64,000 bases of DNA. Origin: Brachyspira intermedia PWS/A (GTDB taxonomy: Bacteria > Spirochaetota > Brachyspiria > Brachyspirales > Brachyspiraceae). How positions within the stretch are numbered: position 1 is the stretch's first letter; each line of letters begins with the position of its first letter. Location of the stretch: NCBI RefSeq assembly GCF_000223215.1, contig NC_017243.1:1302001-1366000 (forward strand), in the 5' to 3' direction. Position numbers and translations under genes: made by a program. A model generated the notes under the pieces. That model was not told where the DNA came from, did not search any database, and worked only from the letters and a program-made list of their open reading frames with translations. This document shows, one piece after another, positions 44,222 to 54,141 of the stretch.

Positions 44222-46858
44222 ATGGACAGTTTTTTAGGAAGTAAAGATGATATTCTAAAGACCCTGAATGTTGATCCTAAAGTAGGTTTAACAGAAGACG
44301 GCAGAAAGAAAAGTTTAGAAAAATACGGAGCCAACAGTTTCACAAAAGAAAAAGGTGCCACTTTGATTCAGAAAATATTAGAATCATTGAAAGAACCTAT
44401 GATACTTATGCTTATATTTGCCGGTATTATAGCTATAGGTGTAAATACTGTTGCATACTTTAATGGGGGGCATGCAGACTTTTTAGAATGCCTAGGTATA
44501 TTTTTAGCTATAAGTTTATCTATTACTATTACTATAGTTATGGAAGGCAAAAGTGCAAAAGCATTTGAGGCTTTAAATAGTATTAATGAAGATATTAGAG
44601 TAAAAGTTATAAGAGATGGTAATATAGAAATAATTAATCAAAAAGATTTGTTAGTAGGTGATATAGCTTTTATAGAAACAGGAAATAAACTTCCAGCTGA
44701 CGGAAGACTTCTTGAGAGTGTATCTTTAAATATTGATGAATCTGCTTTAACAGGAGAAAGTGAACCAGTAGAAAAAGATTCAGAAGCATTATTATCTGAT
44801 ACAAAAACTCCTGTAGCTGAAAGAATAAATATGGCTTATTCAGGTTCATTTGTCACTACAGGTAATGGTAAAATGATTGTTACTTCTGTAGGAGATGCGA
44901 CTGAGTTTGGTAAAATAGCTAGAGAGTTATCAAAAACTAAAAAGACTTCTACACCTTTACAAGAAAAACTTGCTCAATTAGGTAAAAGAATAGCTATGTT
45001 CGGTATAACTGCTGCTGTAATAGTATTTATTATACAGGTTGTTAATTTTATAAGAACAGGTAATGCTAGTTTTGATACTATTTCAGAGGCATTTATTACA
45101 AGTATAGTGTTGATTGTGGCTTCAGTTCCAGAGGGACTTCCTACAATAGTTGCTGTTTCTTTGTCTATTAATATTATAAAAATGGCTAGACAAAATGCAT
45201 TAGTAAAGAAGATGGTCGCTTGTGAAACTATAGGAAGTGTTAATGTTATTTGTTCAGATAAAACAGGTACTCTTACAGAAAACAAGATGACATTAAATAA
45301 ATTATTTGCTAATGGTGAATACATAGAACCTGAAAATATTAAGAATGAAAAGATTATAAAAAACTTCGCTATAAACTCTACTGCTGATGTTGATTATAAA
45401 GACGGTATTGCTAAGTTTTTAGGTAATCCTACAGAATGTGCATTACTTGTTGCGGCTAGTAAATCAGGATTTAATTATAAAGAAATAAGAGAAAAATCAA
45501 AAATTATATATGAATATCCTTTCTCATCAGATACTAAAAATATGACTACAGTTGCTAAAGTTGAAAATGAAACTATAGTATTTACTAAAGGAAGCCCAGA
45601 AAAAATAATGGCTATGTGCAGTATCAGCGATGATGAGAAAAAAGGAATTGAAAAAGCTATAGAACAATTCCAAAATGAAGCTAAAAGAGTAATAGCATTT
45701 GCTCATAAAGTTGTTGATGACAGTGTAGAAAATGTTAGAGAAAAACTTGAAAGCGATATGATATATGACGGTTTTGTTGCTATATCAGACCCAGTAAGAA
45801 AAGAAGTTTATGATGCTGTTGATCAATGCAGAAGTGCAGGAATAAACATAAAAATGCTTACAGGCGATAATATTGTAACTGCTACTGCGATTGCAAGAGA
45901 GTTAAAAATACTTAATGAAAACAGCATTGTTCTTGAAGCAAAAGACATTGATGCTATGGACGATAACACATTAAAGCAGAATTTAAGTAAGATATCGGTT
46001 ATAGCAAGAAGTACTCCTACAGTAAAAATGCGTGTTGTTAATGCTATAAAAGAAATGGGTAATGTTGTTGCTGTTACAGGTGACGGTATTAATGATGCTC
46101 CTGCTATTAAGAATGCCGATGTTGGTGTTGCTATGGGTATAACAGGTACTGAAGTATCAAAAGAAGCTAGCGATATAGTTCTTCTTGATGACTCATTTGC
46201 TACTATAGTAAAAGCTGTTCAATGGGGACGCGGTATATATGACAATTTCCAAAGATTTATACAGTTCCAGCTTACTGTTAATTTGGCTTCTGTTGTCGTT
46301 GTTCTTATTTCTACATTAACAGGTTTGAAATCTCCATTTTCTGCAATACAGTTGTTATGGATAAACATTATTATGGACGGACCTCCTGCTATTGCTTTAG
46401 GACTTGAACCTATTAGAGACAATTTAATGAAAAGAATGCCTACTAAAAGAAATGCAAGCATTGTAACTAAAAAAATGATATTTAAAATAGTATTTTCTGC
46501 TACTGTTATGATAGTATTATTTATGCTTCAAAGTAAATTAAATATACTTAAGGTTGCTGATGCAGAAAAATCTACAGTATTATTTGCTATGTTTGTAATG
46601 TTCCAGATATTTAATTCATTTAATAGTAGAGAATTAGGATTTGATAGTGTATTTAAGTACTTTTTGAATAATAAATTAATGCTTTTAAGTATGGGAGTTA
46701 CTTTTATATTGCAGATATTAGCAACTCAATATGCTGGAGGATTCTTCAATACTGTACCTCTAAGTGCAAATACATGGTTAAAAATTGTAGGGGTTTCATT
46801 TATTGTTATTTTAGCTGCTGAAATTTTTAAAATATTTGCTAGAATTGTAAAGAGATAA
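44222..46858 (+). CDS. P-type cation-transporting ATPase (Ca2+/Mn2+, type II)
   Basis: The 878-residue protein is a type II P-type ATPase. Landmarks are TGES (177-180), PEGLP in M4 (303-307), the phosphorylated Asp346 in SDKTGT, a KGSPE nucleotide site and TGDGINDAP. M6 has WINIIMDGPPA, with the Asn and Asp that ligate Ca2+. M5 reads FIQFQLTVNLASVV, which keeps Asn but lacks the SERCA site I Glu, as in plasma-membrane (PMCA-like) pumps with one Ca2+ site. With a Mn2+ riboswitch in its leader, it probably exports Mn2+ or Ca2+. Confidence 0.92.
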   Translation: MDSFLGSKDDILKTLNVDPKVGLTEDGRKKSLEKYGANSFTKEKGATLIQKILESLKEPMILMLIFAGIIAIGVNTVAYFNGGHADFLECLGIFLAISLSITITIVMEGKSAKAFEALNSINEDIRVKVIRDGNIEIINQKDLLVGDIAFIETGNKLPADGRLLESVSLNIDESALTGESEPVEKDSEALLSDTKTPVAERINMAYSGSFVTTGNGKMIVTSVGDATEFGKIARELSKTKKTSTPLQEKLAQLGKRIAMFGITAAVIVFIIQVVNFIRTGNASFDTISEAFITSIVLIVASVPEGLPTIVAVSLSINIIKMARQNALVKKMVACETIGSVNVICSDKTGTLTENKMTLNKLFANGEYIEPENIKNEKIIKNFAINSTADVDYKDGIAKFLGNPTECALLVAASKSGFNYKEIREKSKIIYEYPFSSDTKNMTTVAKVENETIVFTKGSPEKIMAMCSISDDEKKGIEKAIEQFQNEAKRVIAFAHKVVDDSVENVREKLESDMIYDGFVAISDPVRKEVYDAVDQCRSAGINIKMLTGDNIVTATAIARELKILNENSIVLEAKDIDAMDDNTLKQNLSKISVIARSTPTVKMRVVNAIKEMGNVVAVTGDGINDAPAIKNADVGVAMGITGTEVSKEASDIVLLDDSFATIVKAVQWGRGIYDNFQRFIQFQLTVNLASVVVVLISTLTGLKSPFSAIQLLWINIIMDGPPAIALGLEPIRDNLMKRMPTKRNASIVTKKMIFKIVFSATVMIVLFMLQSKLNILKVADAEKSTVLFAMFVMFQIFNSFNSRELGFDSVFKYFLNNKLMLLSMGVTFILQILATQYAGGFFNTVPLSANTWLKIVGVSFIVILAAEIFKIFARIVKR

Positions 46859-46956
46859 AATTTTTATAATAAAATTGGAATTATTTTTTAAAATAATATA
46901 TAATAATTCCGAATTTATATATAGTATAAATTTAAAGTATAGAGTAGATATAAGAT

Positions 46957-48360
46957 ATGGATAATATTGCTATTATAGTATTTGTATGTGTATTCATTAC
47001 ACTTTTGCTTATAGTAAAAAAATTTTTGTTTGGTAAATCATTAGATAAAATATCTGATATTGATAAGGTGAATAAACTTATTAGCGAAGGAAAACATGAT
47101 GTAGCCTTAATAAAACTTAAAGAGATTTTAGCTAAGGATAAACCTGGTACAAAAAGGGCAGAAATACATGCCATGATAGGTGATTGTTATGCTAATTTAG
47201 AAGAGTATTCATTTGCAATAGTAGAATATAGACATGCTATAGATGATGGTTATAAGAATCCTGAAACTATTTTGGCATTAGCTAGATCTTTAAATAAAAT
47301 CGATAAAAAAGCTGAAGCATTAGCACAGTATCTTACACTTTTTAAGATAGATGATTATAAACTTGTGGTGGCATTAGAGATAGGTATAATATACTATGAA
47401 AATAGACAATATGAAACAGCTATAAAATATTTCGATGAAGCATTAGATGTACAGCCTAATAATTCAGAGGCTTTAAAATATAAAGCTTTTTGTTTTGTTA
47501 ACATGGGTAATTTCAATGATGCTATATCTGGTATGAATAATATATATAAAAAGTTTCCAGATGATCCTTTGTTAAATTATAATCTAGGAAGAGCCTATAG
47601 AGGAAGAGAAGATTATAAAACAGCTATAAGATATTATGCTAATTCTTATAAAGATAAAGAATATTCTGTTAAGTCTTTATATGAGATGGGACTTTGCTAT
47701 ATAAAATTAGAAAATATTGAATCTGCTATAAAAACATTAGAAAAGGCTATAAGTTATGATAGTTATGATAAGGAATTAAATTTAGCTATACTTTATACTC
47801 TTTCAGAATGTTATGATATAGTAGGAAATATCAATAAATCTATGGAAATATTAGAAAGTATAATAGTAATAGATCCTAATTATAAGGATGCTAATGAAAA
47901 ACTTAACAATTATAAAGATTCTAGATATAGTGAAAATATTAAAAAGTTTTTCAGATTGGAAGGAGATGCTTTTATTGATATGGCTTTAAAAGTTGTTTCA
48001 AGTATAGGGCTTATTCCGTATTCTTCTAAGATAACTGATAAAAAATATTTAATAGTTTTTGCTAAAGAAACTAATAGCCCTCATTCTCCTAAAAAGATAG
48101 TTTATTTCAGAACTTCTTATAGCCCTATATTTAATGATGAGCTTGTACATTTATATGATTATGCAGTGAATGCTAATATTGCTAATACTATGCTTATAAC
48201 TTGTGCTATGGTTAGCCCTGATGCTATAAGATATGCTGCTATGTCAAGAATCGATATTGTAGGAATAAAGAGATTAGAAAACTTACTTGATAAAGCACAG
48301 CTTACAAATTTACCTGTAGGTGTAACTAGAACAGAAGAAAAACTTAATTGGATATTATAA
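46957..48360 (+). CDS. Membrane-anchored TPR protein with Mrr-like C-terminus
   Basis: The 467-residue protein has one N-terminal membrane span (about residues 4-22) and TPR repeats (about 40-320, for example YETAIKYFDEALDVQPNNSEAL). A C-terminal domain (about 325-467) resembles the restriction-endonuclease-like Mrr fold: the end TMLITCAMVSPDAIRYAAMSRIDIVGIKRLENLLDKA follows the late strands and helix of Mrr. The expected catalytic Q-x-K is not evident, since the strand reads IVYFRTS. The end may therefore be a non-catalytic binding module. A terminator follows. Confidence 0.72.
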   Translation: MDNIAIIVFVCVFITLLLIVKKFLFGKSLDKISDIDKVNKLISEGKHDVALIKLKEILAKDKPGTKRAEIHAMIGDCYANLEEYSFAIVEYRHAIDDGYKNPETILALARSLNKIDKKAEALAQYLTLFKIDDYKLVVALEIGIIYYENRQYETAIKYFDEALDVQPNNSEALKYKAFCFVNMGNFNDAISGMNNIYKKFPDDPLLNYNLGRAYRGREDYKTAIRYYANSYKDKEYSVKSLYEMGLCYIKLENIESAIKTLEKAISYDSYDKELNLAILYTLSECYDIVGNINKSMEILESIIVIDPNYKDANEKLNNYKDSRYSENIKKFFRLEGDAFIDMALKVVSSIGLIPYSSKITDKKYLIVFAKETNSPHSPKKIVYFRTSYSPIFNDELVHLYDYAVNANIANTMLITCAMVSPDAIRYAAMSRIDIVGIKRLENLLDKAQLTNLPVGVTRTEEKLNWIL

Positions 48361-48391
48361 ATACAATATATTTTACTTGGTTATAGATATA

Positions 48392-48428
48392 AACAGCGAT
48401 AGATGATATTTATTCTATTGCTGTTTTT
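48392..48428 (+). terminator. Terminator after the TPR-Mrr gene
   Basis: AACAGCGATAGA (48392-48403) pairs with TCTATTGCTGTT (48414-48425) with one wobble, followed by Ts. Confidence 0.8.
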
Positions 48429-48517
48429 ATTTTAAATGTTATATTTTAATGGTTGATTTTTATTTAAAATTAATTCAAAATGATATAAAAATTGTTTATG
48501 GGATAATTAATAGCTAA

Positions 48518-49098
48518 ATGAAAAAGGTACAGGATTTTTATTTTAAAAAGGCAAAAGAAGAAAATTATAAAGCTAGAAGTGTATTCAAATTAGAAGAAGC
48601 TCAAAATAAATTTAAATTTATAAAGGCATCAGATACTGTTCTTGATGTAGGATGTTCTCCTGGATCTTTCAGTCAGTATATGCTTAATAAAATATTGAAA
48701 AGCGGTTCAGTTGTAGGAGTTGATATACTTCCTAATTCATTTGCTCATCAAAGATTTACTTTTATATTGGGTGATATAAAGGAGATGGATATTACAACAT
48801 TCAATAATACTTTATTTGATGTTGTAGTAAGCGATGCTATGCCTAACACTACATCAGACAGAGAAACTAATCATTTTCGTTCTATTGCTTTATGTAGAGC
48901 TATATTTAATTTAGCTAAAGATGTATTAAAGGAGAACGGAAATTTTTTATAAAAGTTTTTGATGGTAAAGATTTGCAGGATTTTAAAAAAGAATTATCTG
49001 AACACTTTGATTCTGTGAATGTGTTTAAACCTAAAAGTTCAAGAGATGAAAGCAGAGAAATATTTTTATTTTGCAAAAACTTTAAAAAGTTACGATAA
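48518..49098 (+). CDS. rlmE: FtsJ/RlmE-like 23S rRNA 2'-O-methyltransferase (frameshifted)
   Basis: The product begins with KARSVFKLEEAQNKF (catalytic Lys) and the S-adenosylmethionine loop DVGCSPGSFSQY, and has VVVSDAMPN (catalytic Asp). The frame stops at 48952 in a T6 run (48943-48948). One more T reads on through IKVFDGKDLQDF, with the second catalytic Lys, to KPKSSRDESREIFLFC and a stop at 49098, giving about 193 residues. Without the correction the enzyme lacks part of its K-D-K-E tetrad. RlmE methylates U2552 of 23S rRNA. rseC follows 16 bases later. Confidence 0.85.
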
Positions 49099-49114
49099 TA
49101 TAAAGGGGATAATA

Positions 49115-49540
49115 ATGAAAAGAGAATTTGCTTTAGTATTGGAAACATATGATAATAATGTAGCTAAAGTTGAATTGCAAAGAAGTGCAAGCTGTGATGG
49201 CTGTACTATATGTAATTCTGGTAAACCTGTTGTTCTTAGAGCATTCAATAAAATTAATGCTAACAAAGGAGACAGTGTTGTTATAGAAGTTGAAGAACTA
49301 AAAAAGGGTACTAACTTTTTTGTTTATGTAATACCTTTGATTTGTCTTATAGCAGGATATTTTATTGGAGAGTACATATCTAAATTATCAAATATAGAGA
49401 ATAATTTGGGACCTATATTTGCTTTTATTGTATTTTTTATTTATGTTATTTTGGGATTAATAAAATTAAAAAAGGATAATAAAATAATAGCGAACATAAT
49501 TTGTAAGAATCAAGTTATAGAAAATTTTAATGAAAAATAA
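49115..49540 (+). CDS. rseC: RseC/MucC-like membrane protein
   Basis: The ATG at 49115, behind AAGGGGAT, gives 141 residues. An earlier in-frame ATG lies within the rlmE coding region. It has the RseC features: an N-terminal cytoplasmic Cys cluster (Cys27, Cys30, Cys33 in SCDGCTIC) and two membrane spans (about 66-84 and 99-118). Relatives act in sigma-E control or in keeping SoxR or Rnf-type redox systems reduced, and in this host the role is unknown. It follows the frameshifted rlmE gene by 16 bases. Confidence 0.82.
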   Translation: MKREFALVLETYDNNVAKVELQRSASCDGCTICNSGKPVVLRAFNKINANKGDSVVIEVEELKKGTNFFVYVIPLICLIAGYFIGEYISKLSNIENNLGPIFAFIVFFIYVILGLIKLKKDNKIIANIICKNQVIENFNEK

Positions 49541-49548
49541 GGCTTTGT

Positions 49549-50052
49549 ATGAAAAAAATAATACCAACTATAATAACTATCGTTGTAGCATCTATAATAA
49601 CATATTTGTTAATTTCTAAAGATAGACCTTATGAGGAATTATATACAATAGGTAATGATGCTGTATCATCTGTTAATAAGGTTACAGGATTGAAAGTACA
49701 TCCTAAAGTAGATGACATAGAAGAAGGTGATATAAAGATATTGAATTTTTATGATGTTGATGATGTACTTAGCTATAGTGTTAAGTATGCAAATTATCTA
49801 TGGAAAAATGAAGGATATTATATTACAACAAATTATTATTTTGGAAAACAGCCTGACGGAAAGATAGAGCTAGCAAAAAATTCATCTGAAAATGGAAGAG
49901 TTATAAGAATAAATGTAGAGTGTAATACTAACAATTCATTTACAGTGATATTAAGTTTGCTAAATGGTAGTTTAATAATGAGAAACACTAATGAAATGAA
50001 TACTAATAATATTAATACTAATGAATTAAATGCAGTAAATACAAATAATTAA
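49549..50052 (+). CDS. Membrane-anchored protein of unknown function
   Basis: The 167-residue product has an N-terminal membrane anchor or uncleaved signal (about residues 4-24), then a compact periplasmic part and an Asn/Thr-rich tail with repeats such as NTNEMNTNN and NTNELNAVN. It starts eight bases after rseC and is probably co-transcribed with it. A strong terminator follows. I recognise no family. Confidence 0.72.
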   Translation: MKKIIPTIITIVVASIITYLLISKDRPYEELYTIGNDAVSSVNKVTGLKVHPKVDDIEEGDIKILNFYDVDDVLSYSVKYANYLWKNEGYYITTNYYFGKQPDGKIELAKNSSENGRVIRINVECNTNNSFTVILSLLNGSLIMRNTNEMNTNNINTNELNAVNTNN

Positions 50053-50073
50053 AAATAATGTATATATAAAAAA

Positions 50074-50110
50074 GCTGATAACTTAATCAATAAAGTTATC
50101 AGCTTTTTTT
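50074..50110. terminator. Bidirectional terminator
   Basis: A perfect 11-bp stem, GCTGATAACTT (50074-50084) with AAGTTATCAGC (50093-50103), has As before and a T7 run after it. It can stop both the rseC-side operon and convergent GH57 transcription. Confidence 0.9.
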
Positions 50111-50123
50111 ATAATAAATACTA

Positions 50124-52421
50124 TTATATATTATCCATATTGAAATTGAGCCAATATCCTAATTCTTTGAATGATGCTTTTTCATCATCATTGAATTTGA
50201 TATCAGTATTTTTATATTTGAGTATTATTTTATAGAAAATATTTTCAAATGTATTTCTGTCTATAGGCATATCATTATTTGATAAAAATTTAACATCTTT
50301 AAGTACATCGTATATTGTTTCTGTATTTCCTGTTTCATATAATGTATTTAAAGCATTTTTAATATTATCTCCAATTAAGCTTGATATTCCGCTGTTTGAT
50401 ATAAATATACCTGCATTTCTTGCATCTTTTAAATTTTCAGATACTTCATCGTAAGCATCTCTTCCTCTTTCAGTAATTTTTTCTCTAAGTATAGGTGAAG
50501 CCATAGCACCCATTATTCTTCTATAGTCATAATCAGGAGTAATGCTATTCAAATTAAAGTATGTGAAAAGTTTTCTGTACTCAGGATATATTTCATGCAT
50601 TAAATGATCTAACTTTTTTATATCAGTTTCAAATAAACTATCTGCTAATTTATCTCTTATATCAGAATTTAAATCTTTTAAATACATTGTATACACAGTG
50701 CATTTATCTAAATCATCATAATTTTCTGATATTTGTATCTGATTTTTAAATTCATGATTTTCGCTTGATGTATTAACTCTGAAATATATATCTGCAGCTA
50801 TATTGTCTATTAATATACCTTCTATAATATTTTTTTCTATTTTAGTTGATTTTATTTCATGTTTAAAAATATTTATATTTACATCTCTGTATTCGCTTGC
50901 TATAAGATTAAATATAAAATAGTTAATAACATAAAGTTTCGCAAATACATCAACTTTCGCTTCTTTTTCATAGAAATATCTAGCACTATGATGTTCTGGT
51001 TTATTACTTATAGATTTTTCTAACGTTTTTAAAAATTCTTCTTGAGCCTTATCAACAAAGTCTACATTTTTATCTTTTACCAATAATCTAGCATAATGGA
51101 AAGACTGCTCTGCATACTGCATATTTTTTATAGGCTCTAATCTTGATACATCTTCAAAGAACCAACCACAAGATGTATATGAAAATAATGAATACTTATA
51201 AGATTCCATTAAAAATACAAATTCTTTAAATGATATATATTTGCTGCATATTTCATATAAATCTCTAGCATCTAAATCATTATATATAGCACGCACATAT
51301 TCTTCTCTTAAAGAGTTTCTAGTTTCATCAGTAAAGTCTAAGAAAGTAGCAAATAATTTATCCTGCATCTTTCTTAATATATCAAATGCTTCACGTAAAG
51401 GACCTCTCCAAGATAAATCGCATCCGTCCCAGCCTCCGCATCCGCAGTTGCTTCTCCATCTTTCTACACCATGAGAGCAGCTCCAAGAAGTTCCTCTTCC
51501 ACCTGTACCACTATGAAGTATAACTTCTTCTGTAGGCGGATGAATATTCAAATAATGTTCATAATTAGTTGGTGTAATATTATCATAATGAACATTCTCT
51601 TTAAAATATCTTGCCAAACACATATCAGCAAAAGGCTCATGGTGTCCGTAGCTTTCTCCGTCAGTAGCTATGTTTACAAGTTTTCTTTCTCCATAAGCAT
51701 TTCTTATTTTTTCTGCAAGTTTATCAGATGAAGTAAGCAAATGTTCAAAAGCTATTGCCTGAGATACATAAGCATCATAGAAAAATACTGCAACTCTTTT
51801 TCCATTATGTCCGTAAAGCCAATAAGGTTTTGAAGTATCTATTTTTGCACCTGAAACATCTGTAGTTGTAATATTTTTAACATAATGAGCTTGATATGGA
51901 GAAAGTATAGTGAATTTTACTCCGCAGTCATATAAAGCATCAACTACATCTAAATTTATTGCTGTTTCAGAAAGCCATATTCCGCTTGATTTTCTTCCAA
52001 AATATTTTTCAAAATTGTATAAGCCCCATTTTATTTGCACTCTCATATCTTCTTTTTTTGCAAGAGGAAGTATTATATGATTGTAAACTTGAGCTATTGC
52101 ATTTCCGTATCCGACTCTTTCTATACTTTTTTTATCTGCTTCTATTATTCTTTTCAATAAATCTTCTCTAGTTCTTGCTATATAATCAAGAAGTGTAGGG
52201 CCGAAATTAAAACTCATATATTCATAATTATTAGACATATCATTTATTCTTCCGTATCCGTCTAATATTCTTGAATATGCATTAGGACTATAACATTCAT
52301 TCGTTATTCTTTCATTCCAGTCATGAGCAGGTGCTGCACTCGCTTCCTTTTGTATTTCACCTAAAAATGGATTTTCTCTTGGGGGCTGATAGAAATGACC
52401 ATGAAGTATCAAGTATCTCAT
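50124..52421 (-). CDS. Glycoside hydrolase family 57-like protein with DUF3536
   Basis: The 765-residue protein begins with the GH57 signature YLILHGHFYQPPRENPF and the ERITNECYSPN and GPTLLDYI segments. The catalytic region includes GIWLSETAIN (nucleophile Glu) and ATDGESYGHHEP. The second half is the DUF3536-type helical domain. GH57 enzymes act on alpha-glucans as amylases or branching enzymes. No signal peptide is present, so it probably acts on cytoplasmic glycogen, perhaps with GlgA, encoded at 3.9 kb. Confidence 0.9.
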   Translation of the reverse strand: MRYLILHGHFYQPPRENPFLGEIQKEASAAPAHDWNERITNECYSPNAYSRILDGYGRINDMSNNYEYMSFNFGPTLLDYIARTREDLLKRIIEADKKSIERVGYGNAIAQVYNHIILPLAKKEDMRVQIKWGLYNFEKYFGRKSSGIWLSETAINLDVVDALYDCGVKFTILSPYQAHYVKNITTTDVSGAKIDTSKPYWLYGHNGKRVAVFFYDAYVSQAIAFEHLLTSSDKLAEKIRNAYGERKLVNIATDGESYGHHEPFADMCLARYFKENVHYDNITPTNYEHYLNIHPPTEEVILHSGTGGRGTSWSCSHGVERWRSNCGCGGWDGCDLSWRGPLREAFDILRKMQDKLFATFLDFTDETRNSLREEYVRAIYNDLDARDLYEICSKYISFKEFVFLMESYKYSLFSYTSCGWFFEDVSRLEPIKNMQYAEQSFHYARLLVKDKNVDFVDKAQEEFLKTLEKSISNKPEHHSARYFYEKEAKVDVFAKLYVINYFIFNLIASEYRDVNINIFKHEIKSTKIEKNIIEGILIDNIAADIYFRVNTSSENHEFKNQIQISENYDDLDKCTVYTMYLKDLNSDIRDKLADSLFETDIKKLDHLMHEIYPEYRKLFTYFNLNSITPDYDYRRIMGAMASPILREKITERGRDAYDEVSENLKDARNAGIFISNSGISSLIGDNIKNALNTLYETGNTETIYDVLKDVKFLSNNDMPIDRNTFENIFYKIILKYKNTDIKFNDDEKASFKELGYWLNFNMDNI

Positions 52422-52457
52422 ATTATATCCTAATATTATGAAGTAAGATGTTTTATG

Positions 52458-52485
52458 ATTATAAGTATTTTGTGTATTATTGCAA
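52458..52485 (-). promoter_or_regulatory. Promoter of the GH57 gene
   Basis: On the minus strand TTGCAA (52480-52485) and TATAAT (52458-52463) are 16 bp apart, about 30 bases before the start. Confidence 0.55.
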
Positions 52486-52546
52486 GATTTTTTTACATGA
52501 AATCATATTATTTTTTCTATACAAAATATTGTATGTAAATAAATAC

Positions 52547-52574
52547 TTGACTTTTAATTATAGTCTAATATAAT
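52547..52574 (+). promoter_or_regulatory. Promoter of the 52.6-kb gene
   Basis: TTGACT (52547-52552) and TATAAT (52569-52574) are 16 bp apart, ahead of an AAGGAG ribosome site. Confidence 0.7.
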
Positions 52575-52618
52575 ATAAAATATATTCTTTTTTGTAACTC
52601 ATTTTAAGGAGATAGTTA

Positions 52619-54130
52619 ATGAACAGAGTAGTATCCTTGATCTTATTATTTTTATTGACATTAAGCACTTTTACTTATGCTGTAGATAAAAAATATATAC
52701 CCAATAATGTAGATAGTGTTTTTTCTATTAATGCTGGAACTATGGCAGAAAAAGGAGAAATTAATTTACAAGATATTTTCAATAGATTTTTCATGCAGCA
52801 ATATGCTGACAGATATTTAGAGTATAGAGATGATGCTTTTGTTGCTGAAGTTATGACTAATAAATTAAATGATTATATAGATTTTTCTAAAACTTCAAGA
52901 ATAGTTTTTTTCAATGGCTATCAGCAAATGACACTGATGTTTGATGTTAAGGATATTACTGAATTAGATAAGCTTATGATAAAAATGGCAAGTCAGGAAG
53001 ATAAATTAGTTTCTGTTGCTGAAAATGCTGCTTATAGATATTTGCCATTAGATGAATATAATTTGATTTCATGGAATAAAGAAATATTTTCTGTTACTTT
53101 AAAACTTAAAGATAATTATTGGTATAATGAAGAATTAAATAAAGAAGATATTACTAATATAGCTAATTATGTATTTATTAATAATACTCCTTTAGAAGAT
53201 GAAAAGTTTTTAGCTTTAGAAAATGAAACTAATGATTCTTATGTTTGGGTTAATTTATCTTTATTAGCTGATGAGAATTCTGATTTTGCAAAATTTTTAT
53301 TCGGTAGAAGCTATGAAGGAATACCTAAAGAAGCATATAAAGATGCTATCATTACTACAAAAATAAATTTCAATAATGGAGATGCTCAAGTACTTCTTGA
53401 CAGTTATACTCCTAATTATCCTTATGATAGTTTATTATTAAAAAAGGAATTAGCTGATAATATATATTCATTTGTTAATGGTGAAAATAATTATGGATTC
53501 TTATCATTAGCATTTAATAGTAAAGAATTGTCTGGATATCTTAAAAATATTATGGGAGATATGAAAAATCTTCCTTTTAAAGAAGAATTAAAAGCCCTTG
53601 AAGAGAATGGAATAGATGCTTCTAAATTTATAGAACTTTTTGGTGGAGACATATTTGTATCTGTTTGGGATGATCCGAATGCTGATACTGATGAATCACC
53701 TGCTTTACTAATTTCTGCTTCTATAACTGATACTGATACAGTTAAAGTAATATTGCAGGCATTTGCTGAAGATGTTACTGATGATGTTTATACACTCGGT
53801 GGTCATTTATGCTATATAAAAGATTCTATATTGTATATTTCTGATAATTCTAATGTTATAGATTCAATAATTAATGATCAAAAACCAGCTACAGTATTAT
53901 CTGCTGATAAAGTTGAAATAGCTAAAAATAATACTATGGCTTTATATTTAGAGTTTAATTCTAATTTATCATTATATGGTATAGGTGATGAATATACTGA
54001 AACTTTTGAATCAGTTTATCTAACTTCAAATATATTAGAAAGCAATCATACTCAAATGCTTTTGAAAGTGAATACTAGAGATAAAGAAAAGAATTCTCTT
54101 TCTATAATAAAATCTTTTCTTGGATTATAA
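52619..54130 (+). CDS. Secreted protein of unknown function (possibly DUF4836/DUF3352-like)
   Basis: The 503-residue product has a Sec signal peptide ending near TFTYA-VD (about residue 21). The mature part begins KKYIPNNVDSVFSINAGTMAEKG and has a C-terminal half with ELFGGDIFVSVWDDP and TLGGHLCYIKDSILYISDN. This recalls bacterial families that start with a YIP..AD-V..V....L core (DUF4836, DUF3352), but I am not sure. It should be periplasmic. A strong promoter precedes it and tlyA follows 11 bases later, probably on the same transcript. Confidence 0.75.
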   Translation: MNRVVSLILLFLLTLSTFTYAVDKKYIPNNVDSVFSINAGTMAEKGEINLQDIFNRFFMQQYADRYLEYRDDAFVAEVMTNKLNDYIDFSKTSRIVFFNGYQQMTLMFDVKDITELDKLMIKMASQEDKLVSVAENAAYRYLPLDEYNLISWNKEIFSVTLKLKDNYWYNEELNKEDITNIANYVFINNTPLEDEKFLALENETNDSYVWVNLSLLADENSDFAKFLFGRSYEGIPKEAYKDAIITTKINFNNGDAQVLLDSYTPNYPYDSLLLKKELADNIYSFVNGENNYGFLSLAFNSKELSGYLKNIMGDMKNLPFKEELKALEENGIDASKFIELFGGDIFVSVWDDPNADTDESPALLISASITDTDTVKVILQAFAEDVTDDVYTLGGHLCYIKDSILYISDNSNVIDSIINDQKPATVLSADKVEIAKNNTMALYLEFNSNLSLYGIGDEYTETFESVYLTSNILESNHTQMLLKVNTRDKEKNSLSIIKSFLGL

Positions 54131-54141
54131 TACTTTCATAA

